Source: an uncultured Bacteroidota bacterium (GTDB lineage: Bacteria; Bacteroidota; Bacteroidia; Chitinophagales; Chitinophagaceae). From it: DNA of 39,783 nucleotides. The translations under genes were made by a program, and so were the position numbers. The stretch covers positions 1-39,783 of the forward strand of contig CAISOH010000421.1 of the NCBI GenBank assembly GCA_903887005.1, in the 5' to 3' direction. The notes beneath the pieces are model-generated. The model was given only the letters and a program-made list of their open reading frames with translations. It searched no databases and was not told where the DNA came from. Shown here one piece after another: positions 8,806 through 19,029 of this stretch (its first letter is position 1; every line of letters starts with the position of its first letter).

Positions 8806-9343
8806 AATAATAAAATAACTCCATTCAGATCCTGATTTAATGAAGGTAAAGACTGTTGTTTTTACCTACCAGTGCTTCTTTTTATGTAGGTAAAGACTGT
8901 TGTTTTTACCTACCAGTGCTTCTTTTTATGTAGGTAAAGACTGTTGTTTTTACCTACCAGTGCTTCTTTTTATGTAGGTAAAGACTGTTGTTTTTACCTT
9001 CCAGCCTTTCTATTGTATCGGAAAAATCAATTTGTATCTTTTCTCCAAATATTTTTTTCTAATCATGCCAACAACATCCATTAATACCAGGTTAACAAAG
9101 AAAATGCTGGTTTATTAAAGAAATTTCATAACTTTATTTTTTAATAAAAATGTGGTATTAGCTTTAGTTTATGTCTTTACGTTTTAAGACGGGCTTCGCA
9201 TTTAAAAACAACTACAAATTCCTATACTTTTTATAGTAAATCGCATGACTGAAAAAATATGCTCTATAAACTGCTCTCTTAATACCTCTTGCGAAAACCG
9301 GGAACCGCACTGCCATATAAATACAGGACTGTCAATAAAGGCA
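8806..9343. other. Intergenic region with repeat array and upstream leader of the adhesin gene
   Basis: Besides the 44-bp array this region holds AT-rich sequence and a near-consensus -7 box, TACTTTTT at 9225-9232 (one mismatch to TAnnTTTG). That box could drive the PKD adhesin gene. No other gene is visible. Confidence 0.4.
8843..9005 (+). repeat. 44-bp tandem repeat array, four copies, each with a hairpin
   Basis: The unit containing GGTAAAGACTGTTGTTTT starts at 8845, 8889, 8933 and 8977, exactly 44 bp apart. The three internal spacers are identical; the last copy diverges after TTTTTACCTT. Each copy contains the inverted repeat AGGTAAA / TTTACCT around GACTGTTGTT. The array lies 38 bp after the small secreted protein gene. 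Confidence 0.95.
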
Positions 9344-12300
9344 ATGAAATTTCTTTTGATTTTTCTGTTATCATTTAGTTCATTATTAGTTAATGGCGCG
9401 GTTGGATTTAAAGCTACCGATACCGCAGGCTGCGCGCCGCTTGTGGCCCGTTTTACCAATACTACGACGGGAGCTACCAGCTATTCCTGGAATTTAGGGA
9501 ATGGCGTCACTCCAACATCAACTGATGCATCCACTACCTATCTGGCCGCCGGTACATACACCGTAACCTTAACCGCATATAATGGTAGTGTGCTTTTGGG
9601 CACGAGTAGTATGATTGTCAGGATTTACGGGAAACCAAGCGTAAATTTTTCGGTCAGCGACAGTACCGCGTGCAAGAACACCTCTGTTACTTTTACCAGT
9701 ACCAGCACCCCAAATGCGTGGGGAGGAATAAGTTATATCTGGAATTTCGGAGATGGCAGTTCAAGTACGGCCACTTCCCCTGTTTATGCCTATCCCGCTC
9801 CGGGCAATTATAATGTTACCTTATTCGCTACCAACGTCAAGGGTTGCAGCAATTCATTCACGAGGAGCGGCTATATGACTGTATTTCCATCCCCGGCGGC
9901 AAATTACAACGCAGTTACCACTACTTTATGCAGCGCGCCCGGCACTGCTTCGTTTATAAACACCACCACGGGTAAAGCGCCGATGACCTATACCTGGCTT
10001 TTTGGCGATGGGGACGTTTCAACAGCTTCCAGCCCGGCCCATACTTATACCGCCCCTGCACAGTATGATGTAAAGCTGATAGTGAATGATGGCAATGGCT
10101 GTTATGACAGCTTAATGCAGCTTAATTATATCACAATCGGAAATTTAAAGGCGGGATTTGCCGCCGTAACAAATTCCTGTTTATTTACCCCCAATACATT
10201 CATCAATACCAGCACTCCTCATATTTCCAGCCAGTGGGATTTCGGAGACGGAGGCATGTCTTTTTCTGATACCCCGGTATATTCATATGCTTATACGGGT
10301 ACTTATAAAGTGAAGCTGGTAATTTATGATGGCAGTTGTTATGATTCGGTTACACATACTATTACAATTACCAAACCAACCGGTAGTTTCACTATTTCCC
10401 CAATTTGCGGGCCTCCTTATTCTGTGCAAACATTTACCGGGACCGTACCTTCAGGCTGTACTATAGCCTGGGATTTTGGAGATAAATCCACCGGAACGGG
10501 AGCTACTGTTACGCATACTTATCACCCACCTGCTTTAGGTACGCTCCCCCCACCTAACCCTGATCCGGTTTATACGGTATCAATGATCATAACGAGTAGT
10601 CTTGGTTGCAATGACACTGTTAAAATGATTGATACGGTCAAAAACATGATCCTCAATCTGGCAAGCACCCTCAATACGGCCGGATGTATTCCGCTTAAAC
10701 CCGTTTTTGTGGCTATAGCGCAGTATAACATAATAAATCCATCGCCGCCATGTTACAAATGTGATCTTCTTACTTTGCCTTATCCAAAAAGTATCATTTC
10801 TTATTTGTGGGATTTCGGGGATGGATCGCCCAAGTCAACAAGCCCGTCCCCGGCTCACTACTATACCATCCCCGGCATTTATTATGCCAAATGTCATGTA
10901 GTTACTGCAGATGGCTGCAGTGCTGACCAGACAACTGAAATTGACGTTGGTACGCCTCAAAGCGCATCGTTTACTATGTCCAAAACCCATGTTTGCGCGG
11001 GGCAACCAATAACCTATACCAGTACCTCTACTTCTGTAGCCCTGATAGATCATTATTCATGGACTTTCGGCGATGGCAAATCTTACGAAAGTGATGTAAC
11101 CGCGATAACCACTGTTCACAAATCTGAAATGCCAGGGATACATACCAGTTCGTTAACGGTAATATATAATGGCTGTAAATCCATTGATGTTGGTATGGTT
11201 GATACGATTGATGCGCCCAACGCAACTATCAGTAACCAGTACACCTGCATACCCGATAATGGTATGACCTATACCGATGGTTCTATAGGAGATGATACCC
11301 ATCTGTGGCAACTTGGAGACGGCGATACTTCTACTGCCAAAAGCCTTGTTCACTATTATGCTTCCTTATCCTCTTACCCGGTTTCGCTGACTACTTATAA
11401 TAAGACGACAGGATGCAGGGATACCAGTAATATTCTTATCGAATTACAGCGGCTGGCACCAACAATAACACCTTATCATTCCAATATCTGCCATGATCTT
11501 ATTGATACCATTACTACTTATATAAAAACAACTGACAGTACAAATCCGGTAAAAGCAGTATGGTATAATAATGGCGTAATTACAGATACGCACATGCCGG
11601 TACCCATTGCTATGCCTCCTCCTGCCCCTGCTCCATTTGCTGATACCATTTATCATGCCTTGCGCAATAAGGGCAATAATAATATAACCCTTATTCTCAC
11701 TGATAACCATGGATGCTTAGACACCGCAGCAAAAAATATTGTAGTGGTAAAACCAACAGACAGTTTCAGCTTTACGCCTGCAACAACCTGTCCATCAACA
11801 GCTGTTAATTTTACTGATTATTCAACCGATGTAACCGGGTTTTCAGTAACCAAATACCATTGGTCGTTTGGCGATGGAACTGTTTCCGCCTCAGGCCCTG
11901 CGGTTTCCCATACTTACACTGCCGCGGGGACCTATACTGTTAAAACAATGGTTACCGACAATCTCGGCTGCACAGATACACTTACGGGCCCCATACATCC
12001 TTTAGTCCATAAGCCCGCCGCCGGATTTATTGCCAGCAGCACTTATACCTGTAAGGGCGCTACTATCAGTTTCAATAATACATCAACCGGTGGCGTCAGT
12101 TGGTTATGGGTGTTTGGAGATGGCGGGACCAGTACCCTTGCTTTACCAACACACACCTTTACTGCTGTAGGTAAATACACCGTTCAGCTTATTGCATTTG
12201 ATACCTATGGGTGTACAGATACTTTGACAAAAAAAAATCTTATCAGCATTAACCCACTCCCGAAAGCTTCGTTTTATATGGACGATTCTTTTGCAGTTTG

Positions 12301-15300
12301 CGCCCCGCTTAATGTTAATTTTATTAACACCAGCACCGGCTCCTCCTTCTGCACCTGGTCATTTGGAGATGGCGCCACTTCTGTATCCGTCTATCCAAGC
12401 GATATTTATACCGCCCCCGGAGTTTATAAGATAATACTAAAGGTCTCCAACTCTTATGGTTGCATAGATACCGCTATAGGCCATGCCGTTGTTTTTGGTT
12501 ATGCAGGCGCATTTTCTTATACCCCTTCATCCGCATGTGCATCATTGCCTGTACATTTCAGCTCCAAAGTATCAGGCGTTACCAGCATTGTATGGGATTT
12601 CAATGACGGGCTTATTACCCTGCCATCCCTGTCAGATACTATATCGCATAGCTACAGGCCGGGCGCTTATATTCCAAAACTGATATTAACGGATGTTTTA
12701 GGCTGCACAAATATCAGCGAGGGTATTGATACTATAAAAGTGGATACTGTAATCGCGAAGTTTGGATCAATACCTAACCCGGTTTGTCAAAACAGCAGCG
12801 TTACATTTCATGACTCATCTTCCTGCAAATATTCATCTCCGGAGGCCTGGTTATGGACATTTGGTCCCGGAGCTACCAGCACGGCAAGAACCCCGATTTA
12901 CTCCTACACTGTATCGGGCACAATCCCGGTAACCTTATTAGTAACTGACACCTTTGGATGCACCGGCTCCATTACCGGCAATATTACGGTAAACCCTGTT
13001 CCCGCAGCGATTGCAGGGCCCGTGAATATATGCCTGGGCCTGGCAACAACATTAAGTGACGATACCACAGGTGGTAAATGGAGCAGTGGCAATACTGCTG
13101 TTGCCACCATTGGCCCCGGTACAGGGCTTGTAACAAGCCACGCAACAGGTACGTCAACTATAACCTATACTTTAGTTACCGGTTGCAAAACAACAGTGAC
13201 CGCAACCGTTAATCCATTACCATCTCCAATAGCAGGCGTTAAAAAAATGTGCATAGGGGATACTATAAGATTAAGTGATCTTACTCCCGGAGGCACATGG
13301 AGCAGCAGTGAAACAACAATAGCCGCCATTGGCCCGGGCCCGGGCGTTGTTACAGCAGTAACTGCCGGCACTGCAACAATAACTTACCAGTTACCAACCG
13401 GATGCCTTGCCGCTGTTATAATAAAAATTGATTCCACGCCGGTTGTTATATCCGGCCCTTTAATGGTCTGTACAGGGGATACCATAACATTGAGCGATGC
13501 ACCAGGCGGAGGCGCCTGGTCAGCCAGTAATACTTCAGTAACTGTAGGTTTAATATCCGGTACTGTTACCGGGAAGGCTGCGGGCACATCAACAATAACC
13601 TATACTTTGCCAACAGGGTGCAAAACTACAACAACTGTAAAAACCAATCCATCACCATCCGGAATAACCGGGAAAACAGATGTTTGCGCAGGTTTAACAA
13701 CCGTATTATCTGATACCACCACAGGCGGGACCTGGAGCAGCAACAATACTGCATCAGCAACAGTAAGCACAGGTATGGTAAGTGGGATTGCGGCAGGCAC
13801 AACAACCATAACTTTTGCACTTGCTACCGGGTGCTTGGCCGTAAAATCAATAACCGTTAACCCGCTGCCATCCCCGATAAAGGGTATTACTAATGTTTGT
13901 GTGTCGCAAACGGATACTTTCACAGATGCCACTGCCGGCGGTAAATGGAGCAGCCCGTACCCATCAGTCGTTATTGATACAGTTGGCATTGTTACCGGGA
14001 TATCATCAGGTACTGCGACAATTACTTATACACTAAGCACCGGGTGTATAGCTACAAAACCCATAACTGTTAATCCTGTTCCATCAGTGATAACGGGAAC
14101 CGGAAATATATGTATAGGCCTCACAACGACATTACATGATGATACAACAGGCGGCAACTGGTATAGTCCTGATTTGTCAATTTCTATAGGCGCCGGTACA
14201 GGTATTGCCACTGGTATAGCTATAGGTACTGCAACAGTATCCTATACGCTGTTCACCGGCTGTTATGCTACCACTACCGTCACCGTGAATCCATTACCAC
14301 CGTCAATTAAAGGCATTACAAAAGTATGTGCAGGAGATACCACTCCCTTAAGCGATTCCGTTAGCGGAGGCAACTGGAGCAGCAGCTCATTATCTATCGC
14401 TTCTGTTGATGGCTCCGGACTGGTAAAGGGTGTATCCGCAGGCACAGCCACTATTACCTATACATCCGGTGTTGGTTGTATCGCGATGACTACGGTAACA
14501 GTGAATGCCCTGATTGCCCCTATTACCGGTAAAAATGCCCTCTGTAAGGGCGCAACAACAACGCTTTTTGACCCTACTACAGGCGGCACATGGAGCAGCA
14601 GCGACAGTACCATTGCAAGTATTGACGCAACGGGCAATGTGACCGGGCTGGCAACAGGCAGCGCAGTAATAACCTATATCGCTGTAAACACCTGCAGGAT
14701 CGCCACTTCAAATATGGTTGTTAATCCATTGCCCGACGCAGGAGCAATAACCGGTAAGACAAAACTCTGTTCAGGCGCATCGGAAATATTAAAAGACTCC
14801 GTAAAAGGCGGAATATGGACAAGCGGCAATAACAGCATAGCAACTGTTAATGCATCAGGGGCTGTAACAGGCATTTCTGCAGGAATTACCAACATCACTT
14901 TTTCTTATACCAATAGCTGTGGCACAGCTAAGACGTCCATAACGCTTACTATTAACCCGACCCCTGCCATCGCGCATATTATTACACATCCCGATTCTTC
15001 TTTATGCGCCAGGACACTGTACCAGAATTTTGGCGCAGATGCCCCGGAACCAGCAGGCGCATATTATGCATGGAGCGCTGATAACGCATCCATATATGCC
15101 ACCTCTTCCACGAGGCAATATTGCCTTGCAAGCTTTAATTCACCGGGAATTGCAACTATCAGATTATCAACAGCACTGTCCACCACTGATTGTGCCAGCT
15201 ATGACAGCCTAATATTCAATATAAGCTCCGGCTATTCCCCTGACCCGGTTGTTGTCTATTATGCCCCGGAGTTTGTATGCAAAGACAATACCTCTGAAAG

Positions 15301-15739
15301 TTACCAGTGGGGATACGATGATGTAACCACACTGGATTCTGCTCTTTTACCAGGTTTTGTAAATCAGAATTACTATAATCCCAACCCGGATTTTCTGAAA
15401 AAGTACTATTGGGTGCTGACTTACCATAACGGTTGCCTGCAAAAGTCTTATTACAATGCGCCAACAGGAATAAACATTACTTCCACTGAAAATAATGCGG
15501 ACATAATTATATTTCCCAATCCTGCCGGTCTGGAAATACATATGGAATTGAAAGGTATTAACAAGCAAGGCAAAACAGATGTTAAACTGTTTGACATATT
15601 GGGAAAAGAAAGAAAAGTATGTATTATTGATGATGGAACCGGAAGTATGATATTATCCGGATTACCACAGGGGGTTTATATGTTGCGTTTCAGCAGAAAC
15701 GGGATTAATTTCGGTTCAAAAATATTTGTAAAGAATTAA
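9344..15739 (+). CDS. Giant PKD/Ig-like repeat adhesin, T9SS cargo
   Basis: I place the start at 9344, where MKFLLIFLLSFSSLLVNG is a good signal peptide; the longer frame begins at 9245 with a non-secretory stretch. The 2131-residue protein has about 14 PKD domains (residues ~20-1214), seen as repeats of 'WxFGDG...Y...G.Y.V.L...D..GC'; the ninth is degenerate. Nine Ig-like/BIG2-type units of ~73 residues follow (~1215-1872), each with 'ITG...C.G', 'GG.WSS', 'G.ATITYT..TGC'. After a linker comes a T9SS type A sorting domain (~2049-2131, 'IIIFPNPAG...LSGLPQGVYMLRF'). It should be exported by the type IX system and attached to the cell surface as an adhesin or motility-type protein. A beta-barrel gene follows after 9 bp. 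Confidence 0.92.
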   Translation: MKFLLIFLLSFSSLLVNGAVGFKATDTAGCAPLVARFTNTTTGATSYSWNLGNGVTPTSTDASTTYLAAGTYTVTLTAYNGSVLLGTSSMIVRIYGKPSVNFSVSDSTACKNTSVTFTSTSTPNAWGGISYIWNFGDGSSSTATSPVYAYPAPGNYNVTLFATNVKGCSNSFTRSGYMTVFPSPAANYNAVTTTLCSAPGTASFINTTTGKAPMTYTWLFGDGDVSTASSPAHTYTAPAQYDVKLIVNDGNGCYDSLMQLNYITIGNLKAGFAAVTNSCLFTPNTFINTSTPHISSQWDFGDGGMSFSDTPVYSYAYTGTYKVKLVIYDGSCYDSVTHTITITKPTGSFTISPICGPPYSVQTFTGTVPSGCTIAWDFGDKSTGTGATVTHTYHPPALGTLPPPNPDPVYTVSMIITSSLGCNDTVKMIDTVKNMILNLASTLNTAGCIPLKPVFVAIAQYNIINPSPPCYKCDLLTLPYPKSIISYLWDFGDGSPKSTSPSPAHYYTIPGIYYAKCHVVTADGCSADQTTEIDVGTPQSASFTMSKTHVCAGQPITYTSTSTSVALIDHYSWTFGDGKSYESDVTAITTVHKSEMPGIHTSSLTVIYNGCKSIDVGMVDTIDAPNATISNQYTCIPDNGMTYTDGSIGDDTHLWQLGDGDTSTAKSLVHYYASLSSYPVSLTTYNKTTGCRDTSNILIELQRLAPTITPYHSNICHDLIDTITTYIKTTDSTNPVKAVWYNNGVITDTHMPVPIAMPPPAPAPFADTIYHALRNKGNNNITLILTDNHGCLDTAAKNIVVVKPTDSFSFTPATTCPSTAVNFTDYSTDVTGFSVTKYHWSFGDGTVSASGPAVSHTYTAAGTYTVKTMVTDNLGCTDTLTGPIHPLVHKPAAGFIASSTYTCKGATISFNNTSTGGVSWLWVFGDGGTSTLALPTHTFTAVGKYTVQLIAFDTYGCTDTLTKKNLISINPLPKASFYMDDSFAVCAPLNVNFINTSTGSSFCTWSFGDGATSVSVYPSDIYTAPGVYKIILKVSNSYGCIDTAIGHAVVFGYAGAFSYTPSSACASLPVHFSSKVSGVTSIVWDFNDGLITLPSLSDTISHSYRPGAYIPKLILTDVLGCTNISEGIDTIKVDTVIAKFGSIPNPVCQNSSVTFHDSSSCKYSSPEAWLWTFGPGATSTARTPIYSYTVSGTIPVTLLVTDTFGCTGSITGNITVNPVPAAIAGPVNICLGLATTLSDDTTGGKWSSGNTAVATIGPGTGLVTSHATGTSTITYTLVTGCKTTVTATVNPLPSPIAGVKKMCIGDTIRLSDLTPGGTWSSSETTIAAIGPGPGVVTAVTAGTATITYQLPTGCLAAVIIKIDSTPVVISGPLMVCTGDTITLSDAPGGGAWSASNTSVTVGLISGTVTGKAAGTSTITYTLPTGCKTTTTVKTNPSPSGITGKTDVCAGLTTVLSDTTTGGTWSSNNTASATVSTGMVSGIAAGTTTITFALATGCLAVKSITVNPLPSPIKGITNVCVSQTDTFTDATAGGKWSSPYPSVVIDTVGIVTGISSGTATITYTLSTGCIATKPITVNPVPSVITGTGNICIGLTTTLHDDTTGGNWYSPDLSISIGAGTGIATGIAIGTATVSYTLFTGCYATTTVTVNPLPPSIKGITKVCAGDTTPLSDSVSGGNWSSSSLSIASVDGSGLVKGVSAGTATITYTSGVGCIAMTTVTVNALIAPITGKNALCKGATTTLFDPTTGGTWSSSDSTIASIDATGNVTGLATGSAVITYIAVNTCRIATSNMVVNPLPDAGAITGKTKLCSGASEILKDSVKGGIWTSGNNSIATVNASGAVTGISAGITNITFSYTNSCGTAKTSITLTINPTPAIAHIITHPDSSLCARTLYQNFGADAPEPAGAYYAWSADNASIYATSSTRQYCLASFNSPGIATIRLSTALSTTDCASYDSLIFNISSGYSPDPVVVYYAPEFVCKDNTSESYQWGYDDVTTLDSALLPGFVNQNYYNPNPDFLKKYYWVLTYHNGCLQKSYYNAPTGINITSTENNADIIIFPNPAGLEIHMELKGINKQGKTDVKLFDILGKERKVCIIDDGTGSMILSGLPQGVYMLRFSRNGINFGSKIFVKN
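12990..14960 (+). repeat. Nine in-frame Ig-like coding repeats in the adhesin gene
   Basis: About nine units of ~220 bp encode 'ITG-x4-C-x-G ... GG-x-WSS ... G-x-ATITYT' modules. Their similarity at protein level is strong, while the DNA has drifted, so this is an old expansion with Thr/Ser/Gly-rich content. Confidence 0.85.
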
Positions 15740-15748
15740 AGGATAATT

Positions 15749-16804
15749 ATGCGACGTTTTTTGTGGATGTTATTAATTTTTGGAGTAACCAGTTATGCAC
15801 TCTCCGGGCAGGTGATGGGAGACCATGCACTGCACTTCTTTTTTGACGCTGATATTAAATTCGGAACTATTACCCCAAATTGTACCTCCATCCCGCTCGC
15901 ATCTAATTATCCGGCCCTTGTCAATCCTTATGAAGGGAAATTAAAATTCACGAATGCTACTTCATTCGGTTATAATGCGCAATTTGGGTATTATTTTGGC
16001 AATAACAGTCATTTCGGAATCAGTGCCGGACTTTTGTACCTGACGCAGCAGGGCAATGTAAGCATGGACACATTCCATATAGAATATAAAGCTACAGACT
16101 ACAAAGGAAACACCTTCAGGCAGGTAATCAGTTCAGACAAAGGTATCCACGAGTCTTACTCAGCTCTTAATGTTAATATTCCCCTTTTATTGAGATACCG
16201 GCAGGCGTTTTCAGACAAAATATCATGGACTCTTGATGCCGGTGTGCTCTGCAATATCCAGATGCAGAATAATTACAACTCCAATTCGCGGTTTGATTAT
16301 GAGGCTATTTACCAGCTCCAGGGAACAGGGACCAACCTTACCTATGTTTATGATAACGGATCACATCCCGGCGCCCAGGACTGGCTGATCACAAAGGCTG
16401 AATTCACGAAAGACAATCCAAAGGGCAACATCCAGGATTATTTCAATAGTTTAAAAACAGTAGGATTTAACGTCGGTTTAAACCAGGATATCGCAAAAAA
16501 ATCAGGCCAGGTTATGTACCAGATGACATCTTTAGGCATTATGCTGCAAACCGGGATCAATATAAAATTAAACGGAAGGACCGAACTAAAAGTGGGGGCA
16601 TATTATTTATCGCAATCCTTTTCAAACCCCGCAAATACCAAAAGATTACTTTTGACAAATAACTTAGGAGATTACAATTCATTATTAAATTACATTAAAA
16701 ATATCCAAAGTGATAACGCAGGATTCACCCTGGGGATTAACTTTCTTTTCTATTCCTATAAAGACAGGACTTATAGCGAATCCTATGAGGAAACCAGGAA
16801 GTAA
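15749..16804 (+). CDS. Outer-membrane beta-barrel protein next to the adhesin
   Basis: The 351-residue protein has a signal peptide (MRRFLWMLLIFGVTSYALSG). It then shows alternating amphipathic strands such as 'FGYNAQFGYYFGNNSHFGISAGLLYL' and 'LNVNIPLLLRYRQAF', and ends with repeated strand-turn segments ('TELKVGAYYLSQSF', 'AGFTLGINFLFYSYKDR'). This fits the PorT-like/outer-membrane beta-barrel families of Bacteroidota. It begins 9 bp after the adhesin stop, so the two genes almost surely share a transcript, and it may anchor or help display the adhesin. It lacks the features I expect of PorP/SprF, so I do not use that name. It converges with murI, stop to stop with 5 bp between. Confidence 0.75.
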   Translation: MRRFLWMLLIFGVTSYALSGQVMGDHALHFFFDADIKFGTITPNCTSIPLASNYPALVNPYEGKLKFTNATSFGYNAQFGYYFGNNSHFGISAGLLYLTQQGNVSMDTFHIEYKATDYKGNTFRQVISSDKGIHESYSALNVNIPLLLRYRQAFSDKISWTLDAGVLCNIQMQNNYNSNSRFDYEAIYQLQGTGTNLTYVYDNGSHPGAQDWLITKAEFTKDNPKGNIQDYFNSLKTVGFNVGLNQDIAKKSGQVMYQMTSLGIMLQTGINIKLNGRTELKVGAYYLSQSFSNPANTKRLLLTNNLGDYNSLLNYIKNIQSDNAGFTLGINFLFYSYKDRTYSESYEETRK

Positions 16805-16809
16805 AATTG

Positions 16810-17634
16810 CTACAAGTGCAGATGCACTGACCGCATTTTTGCCCCAAAGAAAGCGGTAGCATGATTATCAAAATCAGAGGTATCGTCTGTAGTATAAAAA
16901 CTCATATTACCGTGTTTTGTCAATACGCTTTCTATTTCTGTATGCCGTTGCAGATATCCTGCAAGGCTGTTGGCGACAATATCACCCTGAGACACAACAT
17001 TAATCCCGGCAGGCAGGTATTTTTTTATTTTACCCAGCAGCAAAGGATAATGGGTGCAGGCCAGAAGTATAGTATCAATATCCGGGGCCTGAGCCAGCAA
17101 TTCATTTAAGTATTTCTGAACGAAATAATCGGCGCCGTCAGAGTTATATTCTCCATACTCCACCAGCGGCACCCACATGGGGCAGGCGAGCTGGTGAACT
17201 TTTACTTCCGGGAAAAATTTATTGATCTCTATTTCATATGAACCGGAGTTAATAGTGCCTTTGGTACCTAATACTCCCACCGACCTGGTATGCGTAAAAG
17301 TCCCTATTATCTCGGCGGTGGGCCTTATGACGCCCAGAACCCGTTTATCAGGGGCGATACGTGGCAGGTCTATCTGCTGTATCGTGCGCAGCGCCTTGGC
17401 CGAAGCTGTATTGCAGGCAAGCACCACCAGCGGGCAGCCCATTTTAAAGAACCACTCCACACATTCCAGCGTATATTGATGAACGGTCTCAAACGACCGG
17501 TTTCCATACGGTGCACGCCCGTTATCACCAAGGTATATATAATCATAACCGGGCAGCAATGCGGCAATTGATTTAAAAACCGTAAGGCCGCCATAGCCTG
17601 AATCAAAAATACCAATCGGGTGGGATGATTCCAT
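16810..17634 (-). CDS. murI: Glutamate racemase
   Basis: This 274-residue enzyme interconverts L- and D-glutamate to supply D-Glu for peptidoglycan. The signatures are clear: 'IGIFDSGYGGLTVFKSI' with Asp11 and Ser12, 'VVLACNTASA' with catalytic Cys74, and 'LLACTHYPLL' with catalytic Cys193 and His195. Length is normal. Its minus-strand upstream region carries TAACTTTA (17647-17640), one mismatch from the -7 box but very close to the ATG. The end converges with the beta-barrel gene. Confidence 0.97.
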   Translation of the reverse strand: MESSHPIGIFDSGYGGLTVFKSIAALLPGYDYIYLGDNGRAPYGNRSFETVHQYTLECVEWFFKMGCPLVVLACNTASAKALRTIQQIDLPRIAPDKRVLGVIRPTAEIIGTFTHTRSVGVLGTKGTINSGSYEIEINKFFPEVKVHQLACPMWVPLVEYGEYNSDGADYFVQKYLNELLAQAPDIDTILLACTHYPLLLGKIKKYLPAGINVVSQGDIVANSLAGYLQRHTEIESVLTKHGNMSFYTTDDTSDFDNHATAFFGAKMRSVHLHL

Positions 17635-17660
17635 GACCTAAAGTTAGTGAAGTTGACATA

Positions 17661-17694
17661 AAAAAAGAGCGCCATTTAAGACGCTCTTTTTACT
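17661..17694 (-). terminator. Intrinsic terminator of the T9SS cargo gene
   Basis: AAAAAGAGCG (17663-17672) and CGCTCTTTTT (17683-17692) form a perfect 10-bp stem around a 10-nt loop. The A and T runs on its two sides make it able to end transcription in either direction. It lies just beyond the stop of the gene at 17710-19029. Confidence 0.85.
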
Positions 17695-17709
17695 CATTAA
17701 TAAAATGAA

Positions 17710-19029
17710 TTATTTTGAAACTACGATTTGATTTTCAATCTGCCCGTTTGCTCCGTTTATTTTGACAATGTAATTGCCGGAAGCGAGGTTATTTACTGAA
17801 AGCGCTGTATGGTATTCAGTTGAGGCTGGTATATCCATTAACGGAGTTACGATTCTTCCTGCCATATCATATATAGCAATAGTGGAAGACTGGGCTTCAT
17901 TCCATTTCAGGTCTATATGCAACATGTTTTGTGCAGGTACCGGAAACATATTTGCAGATCCATTATTGCTGACAATATTCTTTACTCCATTTATTACTGA
18001 ATAAGTAGAATAATAATAATTAGTCATTGGGTCGCCATTGGCATATTCAAAAATGCCAACCACATTCCATGACTGGCCGATGGACGATGTCATTTGATTA
18101 TAGCTGTTATAGCCGTAAGTATATTGAATAGAATTCACCCATGAACCGCTACCTGCAGAATTCCACCATTGGTCAATCTCCAAAACCGGCATGTGACTGG
18201 CAGTAAAGCTGCTGTAAATGCTATAGGTAACATTTACCCATGCAGAAGTAGGAACATCCCACACCTGGTATAACTGAGTAATTTTATTGAATGAAACGTC
18301 ATAAGCATTAGTGGTCATATTGCTGTTTACCCAACCAGAACTCCAGGTACTGAAAGTAGTCGTCAGCACCTGATTAGCACTTGTATAGGTATAAACATAT
18401 TCACCGGTATAAGTAGGAGTGCCGCTAAACAAATCCTGATCTGTTTCATTGAGCAATTTATGAGTTACCGGATCATAAGAATAAGTTTTCTGACTGTAAG
18501 GGTCAAAAGTACTGGTAAGTGAATTCCAGGTTTGGTATAAGTCTAATATCAGATTATTGGAACCATCATAAGTATATACATCTCCCCATACCGGCACCCA
18601 TGATGAACCACCCCATGATTGCCATATCTTAGTGAGCATCATGTTTGCACTGTTATAAGTATAAAGAATTCTGTTAACAGGTACCCATGCGGAAGTTGAT
18701 GAAGACCAATTTTGAATGGTTGTCATGGTAATATTATTATTCGCATCAAATGTTTGCGTATAATATAATGAATCATGATAATTTGACGAAGTATCCTGGT
18801 ACTTCCAGGTTGTAAAATTATCATACTTCAAGGTGTGAGTAAGGTCTCCACCCCTCAAAACAGAACTATAATTATAGCTTGCGGAATCCTTAGGTGTAAA
18901 CATTACACCATTATGGCTCCAGTGAGCTTGAGCAGTAAGTCTTGAATTAGTTTGTGCCTGTATGTTCTGGCAAAGAATTACAGGTAATGCAAGTGTGAAG
19001 AGTAGCTTCATTCTTTTCATAAAAGGCAT
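17710..19029 (-). CDS. Secreted repeat protein with T9SS sorting domain
   Basis: The 439-residue protein starts with a signal peptide (basic MKRMKLLFTLALPVILCQN, cut near 'IQAQ'). Its body consists of about seven units of ~40 residues with the pattern 'YxYDxxNNxxxxxxQxWxxxxxxWV', rich in Tyr, Trp, Ser and Thr; these recall RHS/DUF3836-like beta repeats. The last ~75 residues form a T9SS type A sorting domain ('NMFPVPAQNMLHIDL', 'IAIYDMAGRIV', 'LASGNYIVKI'). It is therefore predicted to be secreted or surface-attached. It stands alone with its own terminator. The ligand is unknown. Confidence 0.85.
   Translation of the reverse strand: MPFMKRMKLLFTLALPVILCQNIQAQTNSRLTAQAHWSHNGVMFTPKDSASYNYSSVLRGGDLTHTLKYDNFTTWKYQDTSSNYHDSLYYTQTFDANNNITMTTIQNWSSSTSAWVPVNRILYTYNSANMMLTKIWQSWGGSSWVPVWGDVYTYDGSNNLILDLYQTWNSLTSTFDPYSQKTYSYDPVTHKLLNETDQDLFSGTPTYTGEYVYTYTSANQVLTTTFSTWSSGWVNSNMTTNAYDVSFNKITQLYQVWDVPTSAWVNVTYSIYSSFTASHMPVLEIDQWWNSAGSGSWVNSIQYTYGYNSYNQMTSSIGQSWNVVGIFEYANGDPMTNYYYSTYSVINGVKNIVSNNGSANMFPVPAQNMLHIDLKWNEAQSSTIAIYDMAGRIVTPLMDIPASTEYHTALSVNNLASGNYIVKINGANGQIENQIVVSK

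Noticed and set aside
8843-9005. CRISPR array
   Set aside because: The 44-bp units are directly abutting identical copies with no variable spacers, and no cas genes are nearby.
15749-16804. Identification of the beta-barrel as PorP/SprF
   Set aside because: Such genes often follow large adhesins, but the strand pattern and N-terminus do not look like that family.
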